Below are positions 7,545 through 14,999 of a DNA stretch of 18,961 nt, piece after piece. Positions within the stretch are counted from its first letter, which is position 1. Every line of letters begins with the position of its first letter. Both the position numbers and the translations under genes were made by a program. The notes beneath the pieces were generated by a model. The model was not told the origin of the DNA. It saw only the letters and a program-made list of their open reading frames with translations, and made no database searches. The DNA is from Pseudomonadota bacterium (GTDB lineage: Bacteria; Pseudomonadota; Alphaproteobacteria; Reyranellales; Reyranellaceae): positions 1-18,961 of the forward strand of contig JAEZHS010000608.1 in assembly GCA_023436825.1 (NCBI GenBank), written 5' to 3'.

Positions 7545-8717
7545 TCAGCAAACGCGATGGCGTTCCACGGCGTCGCGATCGAGCTCGACGCCGAGTCCCG
7601 GCCCGTCGGACAGCAGCACGTGGCCGGCCTCCAGCGTCAGCGGCTTTTTGAGCAGCTGCGTACGCAATGCATTGTCGCTCATGTCGTACTCGAGCATCAG
7701 CGGATGCGGCGGATGGTCGGTGTGCGGCGTGTTGGGCAGCGAGGCGATGAAATGGCAGGCGGTGGCGAGCCCTATCGCCCCGCCCCAGACATGCGGCGCC
7801 ACCCGGAGGTTCTGCGCCTGGGCGAGCGTGGCGATGCGCCGGGCCTCGGTAAGGCCGCCGGTGCCGGGCACCGACGGCTGCACGATGTCGATGCAGCGGC
7901 CGTCGATCAGGGCGCGGAAGTCGCGCACCGTGTGGTGGGCCTCGCCGGCAGCGATCGGAATCGGCGAGCGCAGCCTGAGCTCGGCATAGCCGCGCAGGTC
8001 GCCCGGCGGCAGCGGCTCCTCGATCCAGTGAACGGCATAGGGCTCGATGGCGCGGGCGCAATCCAGCGCCACGTCGGCCGTGTAGGCGCCGTTGATGTCG
8101 ACCATCAGGAGCTTGTCCGGCCCCAGCGCCTCGCGGGCCTGCCGCACGCGTAAAATGTCGTCCTTGATGCCGCGGCCGATCTTGATCTTGGCGCCGGCAT
8201 AGGGATGAGCGGCGGCCTCGGCCAGCATGTGATCGAGTTGCCGGTCGGGATCGTTGGAGAAGAAGCCGGTCGAGGCGTAGGCCGGGATTCGGGTCGTGCC
8301 GCAGCCGCCGATCAGGTCGCAGACCCGCACGCCGAAGCCGCGGGCAATGGCGTCCCACAGCGCCACGTTGATGGCGGCGAGGCAGGCGGTGAGCTGGTTG
8401 CCGACCCCCAGGTGGTACATGGCATTGCGTACGCGGGCCTCGACATGGTCGAAGTCGAAGATGCTCCTGCCGACGAACAGCGGCTCGACCATGCGGAAGT
8501 ATTCCCGGGTGACCAGGGGGTTGCCGAACGCCTCGCCGATACCCGTCACCCCCGCATCGGTCTCGATCTCGACCAGCCCGCCCTGCCGGCGAAAGCCGCC
8601 GCCGCGCGACATGCCGTAGGCCTTCTCCGGGGCGAAGGCATATTCCAGGCCGATGAAGGTGAGGCGCTTGATGAGGGGCATGACGGGCTCGACAAAATCA
8701 TTCACCTCCGCCGTCAT
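7545..8717 (-). CDS. Enolase-superfamily enzyme, mandelate racemase/muconate lactonizing type
   Basis: This enzyme acts through abstraction of the alpha-proton of a carboxylate, as acid-sugar dehydratases or racemases do. It has 390 aa from ATG 8717. The mandelate-racemase subgroup residues are all visible: K177-x-K179 (AKIKI), metal ligands D207, E233 and E259, the His309-Asp277 dyad, and E343. The flexible loop near 30-45 (YGMSRGGGF) probably sets specificity. It is the first gene of the HAAT importer operon, 50 bases before the binding-protein gene, so it likely acts on the imported compound. No Shine-Dalgarno sequence is visible at 8717. A second in-frame ATG at 8681 (MPLIKRLTF) fits the family N-terminus well and could be the true start, giving 378 aa. 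The exact substrate is unknown. Confidence 0.9.
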   Translation of the reverse strand: MTAEVNDFVEPVMPLIKRLTFIGLEYAFAPEKAYGMSRGGGFRRQGGLVEIETDAGVTGIGEAFGNPLVTREYFRMVEPLFVGRSIFDFDHVEARVRNAMYHLGVGNQLTACLAAINVALWDAIARGFGVRVCDLIGGCGTTRIPAYASTGFFSNDPDRQLDHMLAEAAAHPYAGAKIKIGRGIKDDILRVRQAREALGPDKLLMVDINGAYTADVALDCARAIEPYAVHWIEEPLPPGDLRGYAELRLRSPIPIAAGEAHHTVRDFRALIDGRCIDIVQPSVPGTGGLTEARRIATLAQAQNLRVAPHVWGGAIGLATACHFIASLPNTPHTDHPPHPLMLEYDMSDNALRTQLLKKPLTLEAGHVLLSDGPGLGVELDRDAVERHRVC

Positions 8718-8840
8718 ACGGGGGAGGCCGGGAGGAGGGAAGACCCACAGATGGTGGCTCCCGATTTTCCGTTCTTCGAGTGCTTTGCGGCTGCTCTTCC
8801 TGCCGGCGCTCTACGTCGCCTGGTATCGACTGAAGCCCTC

Positions 8841-8904
8841 GTCATCCTGAGCGGAGCGAAGGATCTCATACCGTTTCGAGGTCCTTCGCTACGCTCAGGA
8901 CGAC
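8841..8904. repeat. Imperfect 26-bp inverted repeat, dispersed-palindrome type
   Basis: Arms 8841-8866 and 8879-8904 pair with three mismatches around a 12-base loop. The arm core is CCTGAGCG(G/T)AGCGAAGGA. Very similar palindromes occur as scattered intergenic repeats in many GC-rich soil bacteria, by general recollection. It lies in the 238-base gap between the divergent enolase-family and oxidoreductase genes, 51 bases before the oxidoreductase ATG. It is the only copy in this window. Besides this repeat I see no convincing -35/-10 pair or other element in 8718-8955, although promoters for both operons must lie there. Confidence 0.75.
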
Positions 8905-8955
8905 AAGAAGTGAGTCGGCTATGGTGCGGGCAAATCCTGAACCGGAGCGAACGTC

Positions 8956-9972
8956 ATGGCCACCATTCCCAAGACCCATCGTCGCGTCGTGCTCGTGCGT
9001 CGGCCGCCGGGCGAGCCCGCAGAGTCGGACTTCCGCATCGAGGAGGTTCCGGTGCCGGAACCGAAGCACGGCGAAGTGCTGGTGCGCGTGATCTATCTTT
9101 CGCTCGATCCCTATCAGCGCGGCCGCATGCGCGATGCCGCCTCCTACGCCGCCGCGGTCGGCCTCAACGAGGTCATGACCGGCGGCACGGTCGGTGAGGT
9201 CGTGGCCTCGCACACCCCCAGCTTCACGGTGGGCGACATTGTCGAAGACCGCCTGGGCTGGCAGGAATATGCGATCGGCAGCGGCCACACCCTGCGCAAG
9301 GTCGATCCCTCGATTGCGCCGATCTCGACCGCCAACGGCGTGCTCGGCATGCCGGGCATGACCGCTTATTTCGGCCTGCTGGACGTCGGCCAGCCCAAGG
9401 CCGGCGAGACAATCGTGGTGTCGGCGGCCTCAGGCGCGGTCGGCCAGGTGGTGGGCCAGATCGGCAAGATCATGGGCTGCCGCGTCGTCGGCATCGCCGG
9501 AGGCGCCAAAAAGTGCGCCTTCGTGAAGGACGAGCTCGGCTTCGATGCCTGCCTCGACTACAAGGCCGAGAACGACCTCGACGCGGCCCTGCGCGCCGCC
9601 TGCCCCAACGGCATCGATGTCTATTTCGACAATGTCGGCGGCGAGATCTCCGACGCCGTGTTGCGCAACATAAACTTCTTCGGCCGCGTGGCGCTCTGCG
9701 GTTCGATCTCGCAGTACAACGCCGTCACGCCGCCGATGGGTCCGCGCCTGCTCGGTACCTTCGTCGGCAAGCGCGTGGGCGCCCAGGGGTTCATCGTCAC
9801 CGACTTCGCCGAACGCTACGGGCCGGCGCGCCGCCAGATGGGAGAATGGGTGCGCTCGGGCCGCATCAAGTATCGCGAGGACATCGTCGAGGGCATCGAC
9901 AAGGCGCCGCGCGCCTTCATCGGCATGCTGCGCGGCGAGAACTTCGGCAAGATGCTGGTCAAGGTCGGATGA
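8956..9972 (+). CDS. NADP-dependent medium-chain oxidoreductase (CurA/YncB, leukotriene-B4-dehydrogenase type)
   Basis: This zinc-free medium-chain dehydrogenase/reductase has 338 aa and likely reduces a C=C bond next to a carbonyl using NADPH in the cytoplasm. The N-terminal GroES-like part holds LSLDPYQRGRM at 48-58, a hallmark of the curcumin/prostaglandin reductase group. GMPGMTAYFGL (131-141) leads into the nucleotide fold with SAASGAVGQVVGQ at 156-168, and later YFDNVGGE and a CGSISQYN segment typical of the group. No zinc-binding cysteines are in place. GGAG (8944-8947) lies eight bases before the ATG. It is the first gene of a three-gene plus-strand run, ten bases before the CoA-transferase gene. 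The natural substrate is unknown. Confidence 0.92.
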   Translation: MATIPKTHRRVVLVRRPPGEPAESDFRIEEVPVPEPKHGEVLVRVIYLSLDPYQRGRMRDAASYAAAVGLNEVMTGGTVGEVVASHTPSFTVGDIVEDRLGWQEYAIGSGHTLRKVDPSIAPISTANGVLGMPGMTAYFGLLDVGQPKAGETIVVSAASGAVGQVVGQIGKIMGCRVVGIAGGAKKCAFVKDELGFDACLDYKAENDLDAALRAACPNGIDVYFDNVGGEISDAVLRNINFFGRVALCGSISQYNAVTPPMGPRLLGTFVGKRVGAQGFIVTDFAERYGPARRQMGEWVRSGRIKYREDIVEGIDKAPRAFIGMLRGENFGKMLVKVG

Positions 9973-9982
9973 GCCCAATCGT

Positions 9983-11170
9983 ATGAGTTACGACGCGCCC
10001 TTTGCCGGCCTGAAGGTCGTCGATCTCAGCCAGGGCATCGCCGGCCCCTACTGCGCCATGCTGCTGGCGCAGTACGGCGCCGAGGTCATCAAGGTCGAGG
10101 GCATCGGCGACGGCGACTGGGCGCGCACCCTGGGCGCCCGCTACGGCAACCATTCCGCCTATTCGATCATCGGCAATCTCGGCAAGAAGAGCATTGCCGT
10201 CGACCTCAAGTCCGACGCCGGCAAGCAGGTCGTGTGGCGCCTGCTGAAGGGCGCCGACGTTTTCCTCGAGGGATTCAGGCCCGGCGTCATCCAGCGCCTG
10301 GGTTTCGGCTACGACGCCGTCGCGGCGCGCGAGCCGCGTCTTCTCTATCTCTCGATCTCGGGTTTCGGCCAGACCGGACCGCTCTCCAGCCGGCCGGCGA
10401 TGGATCCGGTGCTGCAGGCCTATACCGGCCTGATGAACGAGAATCGCGGCGAGGACGGCATCCCGCATCGCGTGCCGGTGATTGTGGTCGACATGTCGAC
10501 CGCTCTCTACGCCTTCCAGGCGCTGTCGGCGGCGCTCTACGCCCGCCGCGACGAGACGCGCGGCCGCTACATCGAGGTCAGCCTGATGCAGGCCGCGACC
10601 GCGCTGCAGTCGATCCGCCTGATGGCCTGCCATCTCGAAGGCGGAGTCATGAAGCCCGGCGGAGCGCCGGGCGGCGTGTTCAAGATCGCCGACGGCTGGA
10701 TGTCGCTGCTCGCCTTCAACGACCGCGACTTCAGGATCCTGTGCAAGGCCATGCAGATGCCGGCATTGGCCGACGATCCGCGCTTCGTGACTCAGAAGGT
10801 GCGGCTCGCCAACGACGTGGCGCTGTACGCCATCGTGCGCCCCGCCATCGCCGCCGAGCCATGGGCGGTGTGGACCAGGCGCCTGACCGAAGCCGGCCTG
10901 ATGCACGAGCGGCTCAACAGCTACGCGGAGTTCCTGGACCAGCCGCATGTCCGCGAGACCGGCCTGATCCAGTGGCTGAGCCAAGCCGGCCTCAACCAGG
11001 CCGTCCCGGTCCCCGCCCTGCCCGGCATGCTGCCCCAGGCTGAAGGCACGCCGCGCGGCACCGCGCCCGTCACAGGCCAGCACACGACGCAAGTCCTGGC
11101 CCAGCACGGCTACGCTGCGGCCGAAATCGATGCCTTGCTGGCGCAAGGGGCCGTGGCCAACGCCGCATGA
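9983..11170 (+). CDS. CoA transferase, CaiB/BaiF (class III) family
   Basis: This family III CoA transferase has 395 aa, a normal length. It moves CoA between carboxylic acids in the cytoplasm. The N-terminus ([20 protein letters not shown], then [12 protein letters not shown]) is the family's standard opening. [14 protein letters not shown] (68-81) and the [16 protein letters not shown] block follow. The catalytic aspartate is D170 in [12 protein letters not shown], matching the formyl-CoA transferase Asp. It sits ten bases after the oxidoreductase gene and ten bases before the HutD-type gene, so the three are probably co-transcribed. Together with the reductase it suggests CoA activation and reduction of an organic acid, but the substrate cannot be read from sequence. 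Confidence 0.93.
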   Translation: MSYDAPFAGLKVVDLSQGIAGPYCAMLLAQYGAEVIKVEGIGDGDWARTLGARYGNHSAYSIIGNLGKKSIAVDLKSDAGKQVVWRLLKGADVFLEGFRPGVIQRLGFGYDAVAAREPRLLYLSISGFGQTGPLSSRPAMDPVLQAYTGLMNENRGEDGIPHRVPVIVVDMSTALYAFQALSAALYARRDETRGRYIEVSLMQAATALQSIRLMACHLEGGVMKPGGAPGGVFKIADGWMSLLAFNDRDFRILCKAMQMPALADDPRFVTQKVRLANDVALYAIVRPAIAAEPWAVWTRRLTEAGLMHERLNSYAEFLDQPHVRETGLIQWLSQAGLNQAVPVPALPGMLPQAEGTPRGTAPVTGQHTTQVLAQHGYAAAEIDALLAQGAVANAA

Positions 11171-11180
11171 GGATCGCGCC

Positions 11181-11738
11181 GTGATCACTACACTCGATCC
11201 CGCCGGCTATGTGCGCACGCCCTGGAAGAACGGCGGCGGCGTGAGCGTCGACATCGCCTTGGACGGCGACGTCTGGCGCTTCGGCCGCACGCCCATTACC
11301 GTGGGCGGGCCGTTCTCCGACTACGCCGGCTTCGACCGTATGCAGGTGCTGGTAGCGGGAAGCGGCCTGGTGCTGCAGACGCCATCGGGCGAGATCGACG
11401 TGCGCCGGCCGTTCCAGCCGGTGCGCTTCGCCGGCGAGACGCCGATCGCGAGCCGTCTGGAGGCGGGACCGGTCGAGGTCGTGAACCTGCTGGGCGATAG
11501 GCGCCGGGTGAACATCGACCTCGTCGTGCTGGAAGCCGGCCGGACGCGGGACCTCGGTCCAGGGTTGCACATCGCCTATTGCCCCGGCGGCCGGGCGCGG
11601 CTGCAGATCGGCGGCAAGCCCTACGACCTGGAGGCCGATGGCGGCCTCAGGATCGAGAACGAGGATGGCGTCATGACTTGTCTCACCGGGCTGCTGGTGC
11701 TGGGGAGCGTGACCAACGTCGCGCTCAATCGCACTTGA
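11181..11738 (+). CDS. HutD/Ves family cupin-fold protein
   Basis: This protein has 185 aa and starts at GTG 11181 (read as Met; VITTLDPAGYVRTPWKNGGG). GAGG at 11169-11172 overlaps the stop of the CoA-transferase gene and lies eight bases before the GTG. The frame is open back to 11130, but that extension runs inside the upstream gene. Family marks are PWKNGGG at 14-20, WRFGRTPIT (32-40) and GPFSDYAGFDR (43-53). Members are small bicupins tied to histidine degradation regulation (HutD) or to a cold-response protein (Ves), and their molecular role is poorly defined. No hut genes are nearby, so a role in histidine use is not supported here. The 3' end overlaps by 14 bases with a convergent small gene. 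Confidence 0.85.
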   Translation: MITTLDPAGYVRTPWKNGGGVSVDIALDGDVWRFGRTPITVGGPFSDYAGFDRMQVLVAGSGLVLQTPSGEIDVRRPFQPVRFAGETPIASRLEAGPVEVVNLLGDRRRVNIDLVVLEAGRTRDLGPGLHIAYCPGGRARLQIGGKPYDLEADGGLRIENEDGVMTCLTGLLVLGSVTNVALNRT

Positions 11739-11892
11739 TCTCTTCCTTGTACTCGCCGCTCGGCTTCCACTCGCGCTTGACCTCGCAGCCGCCGTTGCGA
11801 AACTTTTCCGTGCGGCCATCGGCGACGGCCGATGCCATCATCCCTCCCAGGAAGGCGACGGCCAGTACGATCGACGGAACAACGGGCCTCAT
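11725..11892 (-). CDS. Small exported protein of unknown function
   Basis: This is a short minus-strand gene of 55 aa from ATG 11892 (MRPVVPSIVLAVAFLGG), ending EEIKCD. The first 23 or so residues form a good signal peptide with ASAVADG near the cleavage point. The mature part is only about 30 residues, charged, with two cysteines in GGCEVKREWKPSGEYKEEIKC, probably a disulfide pair. An upstream in-frame ATG at 11913 would add seven residues in front of the signal peptide. Neither start has a clear Shine-Dalgarno sequence, and the signal-peptide shape favours 11892. I recall similar short Cys-Glu-Val-Lys-Arg proteins in alphaproteobacteria but know no function. The gene ends inside the 3' end of the HutD-type gene. 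Confidence 0.65.
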   Translation of the reverse strand: MRPVVPSIVLAVAFLGGMMASAVADGRTEKFRNGGCEVKREWKPSGEYKEEIKCD

Positions 11893-11973
11893 TTGCCAAA
11901 GATACGCAGTCAATGCGGTGTCGACAGGATGGGCCGATCCGCGATCACCGACAGATCACCGGCGGTCGGGATC

Positions 11974-11979
11974 GAGGAG
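11974..11979 (+). promoter_or_regulatory. Ribosome binding site fixing the start of the PanE-type gene
   Basis: GAGGAG stands six bases before ATG 11986. This selects that ATG over the longer open frame starting at 11893 and leaves room for divergent promoters in 11893-11985. Confidence 0.85.
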
Positions 11980-11985
11980 CGTTCG

Positions 11986-12909
11986 ATGAGGATCGCAGTG
12001 GTGGGAGCAGGTGGCGTCGGCGGCGCCTATGGTGCCGTGCTGGCCGAGGCCGGCGCCGACGTCACCTTCATCGCCCGCGGCGCGCATCTCGAGGCGATGA
12101 AGAGCAACGGCCTCAGGCTCGAAAGCCCGCGCGGCGACGTCCATCTCGTGCCGACCCAGGCGACCGACGATCCGCGCGCCGTCGGCCCGGTCGACGTCGT
12201 GCTGTTCTGCGTGAAGCTGTGGGACGTCGAAAGCGCGGGCGAGGCGATCAAGCCTATGGTGGGCAAGGACACCGCCGTGATCCCATTGCAGAACGGCATC
12301 GATGCCGCCGACCGATTGGCGCCGATCCTGGGCCGGCAGGCCATGATGGGCGGCGTCGCCGTCATCAGCGCCACCATCGCCGAGCCCGGCGTGATCCGCC
12401 AGGCCGGCACCGTCATGCGCATGATGTTCGGCGAGCCCGACGGTACCAGGAGCCGGCGCGGCGACGCGTTCGCCGCTCTCTGCGTCAAGGCCGGCATCGA
12501 CGGTGTGGTATCGACCTCGATCGAGACCGAGCTCTGGATGAAATTCATCCTGCTGGCCTCGAACGCCAGCATCATGGCGCTGGCCCGGCTGCCCATCGGC
12601 AAGCTGCGCGACGATCCCGACATCGCGCCATGGTTCACGACGGCCTACGAGGAGGTCGCGGCGGTCGGCCGCGCCGCGGGCGTCGCCCTACCGGCCGACG
12701 CCGTGGAAAAGACCCTGGCCTTCAACCGCAACGCGCCGCCTCACCTCATTCCCTCGATGGCCGTCGACCTTCTGCGCGGCAATCGCATCGAACTGCCCTG
12801 GCTCTCCGGCAAGGTCGTCGAGCTCGGCAGGAAACACGACGTGCCGACGCCGACGCACGCTTTCATGTATGCGACACTGAAGCCCTACATCATGGGCAAG
12901 CCCGCCTAG
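11986..12909 (+). CDS. panE: Ketopantoate reductase family protein (ApbA/PanE)
   Basis: This NADPH-dependent 2-ketoacid reductase family member has 307 aa. The nucleotide-binding motif GAGGVGG is at 7-13, near the N-terminus as expected. CVKLWD at 75-80 and LQNGID at 101-106 are the family's substrate and cofactor loops. K186 in ELWMKFILLASNA matches the catalytic lysine. The C-terminal helical domain has the usual conserved GNRIELPWLSGKVVELG segment. Classical PanE makes pantoate for CoA synthesis. Paralogs in catabolic clusters act on other 2-keto acids, and no other pantothenate gene is nearby, so pantoate synthesis is not certain. Its TAG stop lies within the Shine-Dalgarno sequence of the next gene, so the two are an operon. 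Confidence 0.88.
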   Translation: MRIAVVGAGGVGGAYGAVLAEAGADVTFIARGAHLEAMKSNGLRLESPRGDVHLVPTQATDDPRAVGPVDVVLFCVKLWDVESAGEAIKPMVGKDTAVIPLQNGIDAADRLAPILGRQAMMGGVAVISATIAEPGVIRQAGTVMRMMFGEPDGTRSRRGDAFAALCVKAGIDGVVSTSIETELWMKFILLASNASIMALARLPIGKLRDDPDIAPWFTTAYEEVAAVGRAAGVALPADAVEKTLAFNRNAPPHLIPSMAVDLLRGNRIELPWLSGKVVELGRKHDVPTPTHAFMYATLKPYIMGKPA

Positions 12910-12912
12910 GAG
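12908..12912 (+). promoter_or_regulatory. Ribosome binding site overlapping the upstream stop codon; decides the next start
   Basis: AGGAG overlaps the TAG (12907-12909) of the PanE-type gene. It abuts ATG 12913 with no spacer but stands six bases from ATG 12919, so the second ATG is the better start. Confidence 0.7.
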
Positions 12913-12918
12913 ATGACC

Positions 12919-13665
12919 ATGCGCGCCCTTCTGATCGCCGTCCTGACGATTGCCGGCATGACTCCGGCCTCGGCCGCGGACCTCAAGCTCCTCACCGCCG
13001 GCGCCTTCAAGTCGGTGGCCCAGGAGCTGGTGCCGGAGTTCGAGAAGAAGACCGGCCACAAGGTCACGATCGAGAACGACACCGCTGGCGCGCTGGCCCG
13101 CCGCGTCGCCGCCGGCGAGTATTTCGACGTCGCCGTGATGCCGCCCGGCGCCATGGCGCCGCTGCTCGGCAGCAAGCTGGTCGAGAGCAGCGCCAAGGCT
13201 CTGGCGCGCGTCGGCATCGGCGTCTCGATCAAGCAGGGCGCGCCCGTGCCCGACATCTCCACGGTCGATGCCTGGAAGCAGAGTCTCCTCAAGGCACGGG
13301 CCATCGCCTACACCGATCCCGCGTCGGGTGGGACCGCCGGCACCTACCTCGCCAACCTGTTCGAGAAGATGGGCATCGCCGCCGAGCTCAAGCCCAAGAC
13401 CGTGCTGGTGAAGGGCGGACTCGCTGGCGAGAAACTCATCACCGGCGAAGCCGACATCGCCATGCAGCCGTCGAGCGAGCTCCTGGCCGTGCCGGGCACG
13501 GTGCTGGTGGGGCCGATCCCGCTCGATGTGCAGACCTATATTCTCTATTCCGGCGCCGTCAGCATTGCGGCGCGCGACCAGGCGGCGGCAGACGCGCTGT
13601 TGAGGTCGCTGTGGGGGCCCGACAAGGAAGCGGCGCTGAAGAAAAAGGGGATGCAGCTGCCGTAG
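12919..13665 (+). CDS. ModA-like periplasmic substrate-binding protein (orphan)
   Basis: This exported type-II periplasmic binding protein has 248 aa from ATG 12919, chosen for correct Shine-Dalgarno spacing; ATG 12913 would add two residues. A signal peptide (MRALLIAVLTIAGM..ASAAD) covers about the first 20 residues. The mature part starts LKLLTAGAFKSVAQELVPEFEKKTGHKV, the layout of ModA-like proteins. The usual AASSL-type oxyanion motif of true molybdate binders is replaced by TAGAFKS. Later blocks are FDVAVMPPGAM, YTDPASGGTAGTYLANL and the late ADIAMQPSSELLAVPG. No modB or modC gene is nearby. The ligand is therefore open, and an organic acid or a sensing role is as likely as molybdate. 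The gene is co-directional with the PanE-type gene and ends four bases before a converging gene. Confidence 0.85.
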   Translation: MRALLIAVLTIAGMTPASAADLKLLTAGAFKSVAQELVPEFEKKTGHKVTIENDTAGALARRVAAGEYFDVAVMPPGAMAPLLGSKLVESSAKALARVGIGVSIKQGAPVPDISTVDAWKQSLLKARAIAYTDPASGGTAGTYLANLFEKMGIAAELKPKTVLVKGGLAGEKLITGEADIAMQPSSELLAVPGTVLVGPIPLDVQTYILYSGAVSIAARDQAAADALLRSLWGPDKEAALKKKGMQLP

Positions 13666-13669
13666 CGGC

Positions 13670-14998
13670 TCAGTCCCGCCAGCGGTAGCGGCCGAGGTCG
13701 GGCAGGTCGGACACCGCATAAGGCAGGAACCCCGCATAGCCTTGCGGCGGCGCGATGACGCCCTCGGCGGCGCCGGCGCGCAGGATCGTGCTGGTGATCG
13801 GCAACGACCAGGTCTCGCCCTGGAGCAGTCGCGGCTTGGTCGCGAGATGCGTGTCCTCGTAGGCGATGACGCCGGGTCGATCGCGGATCGCGACCTTCAC
13901 TTCATCCAGGTAGGACACGAAGAGCACCGCCAGAGCGGCGTTCCACGGCAGCGTGGCCAGGAACAACAGTCCGGCGAAGGAGAGCAGCCGCCTCGCCGCC
14001 GCAAGCTCGATCCGCCAACCGGATTCATGTACCCACATGAACGAGATGATCGCCACCAGGACAGGACCGACGGCAAACCGCGTGATGTTCTGGCTGTAGG
14101 CGAAGGGCGGGCCGAGGTAGCTGCCGCCGGTCAGGACCAGCAGCGGCAGCACGACCAGCGCAAGCAGCAGGGGAGAGACGAGAAGCCACAGGCGCATGCC
14201 GAGGAGCGCGGCCGGCCGCAACAGGACAAAGGCCGCGACGACCAGCATTGCAAGTGAAGCGAGATCGAATGCCGGGTTCTTCCAGAAGTCCCAGGCTTCA
14301 GCTGACGCCGACGCGAAGTAGACCTTGTCCTCGAACGTCGCAATGCTGCGCCACGCCAGGATCGCCGAGACCAAGAAGAGCATCGCGGCCGCGAGATATG
14401 CCGCCATCGCGAAGGAAGCGCGGGCGGGCGAGCGCCACACGGCCCAGATCGCCATCGCCGCCAGCAGGAGCCCGAGAAAGGCGAACACCTCGTGGCAGAG
14501 CGTCGACAGCAGGGCCAACACCAGCAGGACGACGCCATCGCCCGCCCGCAATCGCCTGGCCGTCGCGAGCCATGCCGCCGCCATCATGGCAATGGCATAG
14601 GCCGTCACATGCTCGGCCACGATCAGGAACGAGCTCGTCATGAAGACGATGGCGATCGCGATTACGACGCAGGCCTGCTGCACCGGATCGTGGCGCGTCC
14701 GCAGCACGGCGAGGGAGTAGAGGATGGCCGGCAGCGCGAACCATCCGAACGAATGCCATCGCGCCAGCCAGTGGAGGTCCGTCACCCCGGCAGCAATGGC
14801 GATCGCGAGCGGCAACTGGGCGAGCAGGTTCGGTACGGCGCGCTCGTGGCCGACGTCCTTGTACGGTCCGACGGTAACGGCATCGAACAGATAGTACGAA
14901 CCGTCACCGATCAGGCCGCAGTTCAGCCAGCTGTAGCCGACGCCGCAGACCCACAGGACGATGAGAACCGTCCCGGTCCACGGCGATGGCGGCGCCAT
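13670..14998 (-). CDS. Polytopic membrane protein of unknown function
   Basis: This is a 442-aa protein I do not recognise. It shows about ten to eleven hydrophobic segments (near 8-24, 58-72, 84-99, 107-145, 156-187, 196-215, 247-262, 269-290, 306-321 and 339-362). A roughly 75-residue soluble C-terminal tail follows. An acidic loop after the first segment (GDGSYYLFDA, D32 and D39) and the overall shape recall lipid-linked-sugar (GT-C type) glycosyltransferases, but I see no firm family motif. Its ATG follows the aminotransferase stop by one base (TAGCATG), with no strong ribosome site, so translation is likely coupled to that gene. It converges on the ModA-like gene with a four-base gap and no terminator hairpin that I can see. 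Confidence 0.8.
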   Translation of the reverse strand: MAPPSPWTGTVLIVLWVCGVGYSWLNCGLIGDGSYYLFDAVTVGPYKDVGHERAVPNLLAQLPLAIAIAAGVTDLHWLARWHSFGWFALPAILYSLAVLRTRHDPVQQACVVIAIAIVFMTSSFLIVAEHVTAYAIAMMAAAWLATARRLRAGDGVVLLVLALLSTLCHEVFAFLGLLLAAMAIWAVWRSPARASFAMAAYLAAAMLFLVSAILAWRSIATFEDKVYFASASAEAWDFWKNPAFDLASLAMLVVAAFVLLRPAALLGMRLWLLVSPLLLALVVLPLLVLTGGSYLGPPFAYSQNITRFAVGPVLVAIISFMWVHESGWRIELAAARRLLSFAGLLFLATLPWNAALAVLFVSYLDEVKVAIRDRPGVIAYEDTHLATKPRLLQGETWSLPITSTILRAGAAEGVIAPPQGYAGFLPYAVSDLPDLGRYRWRD

Positions 14999-14999
14999 G

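Noticed and set aside
6238..8358. 706-codon minus-strand frame that includes the binding protein
   Set aside because: The upstream 288 codons are a shadow of the enolase-family gene in another frame. The signal peptide and ribosome site place the real start at 7494.
8653..8850. Short plus-strand ORF of 65 codons in the divergent gap
   Set aside because: It starts inside the enolase-family gene, ends in the palindromic repeat, and has no ribosome site or recognisable content.
11832..13688. 618-codon plus-strand frame across the PanE and ModA-like genes
   Set aside because: Arg/Gly-rich translation with no family features. It overlaps two well-supported genes in another frame and is a shadow of them.
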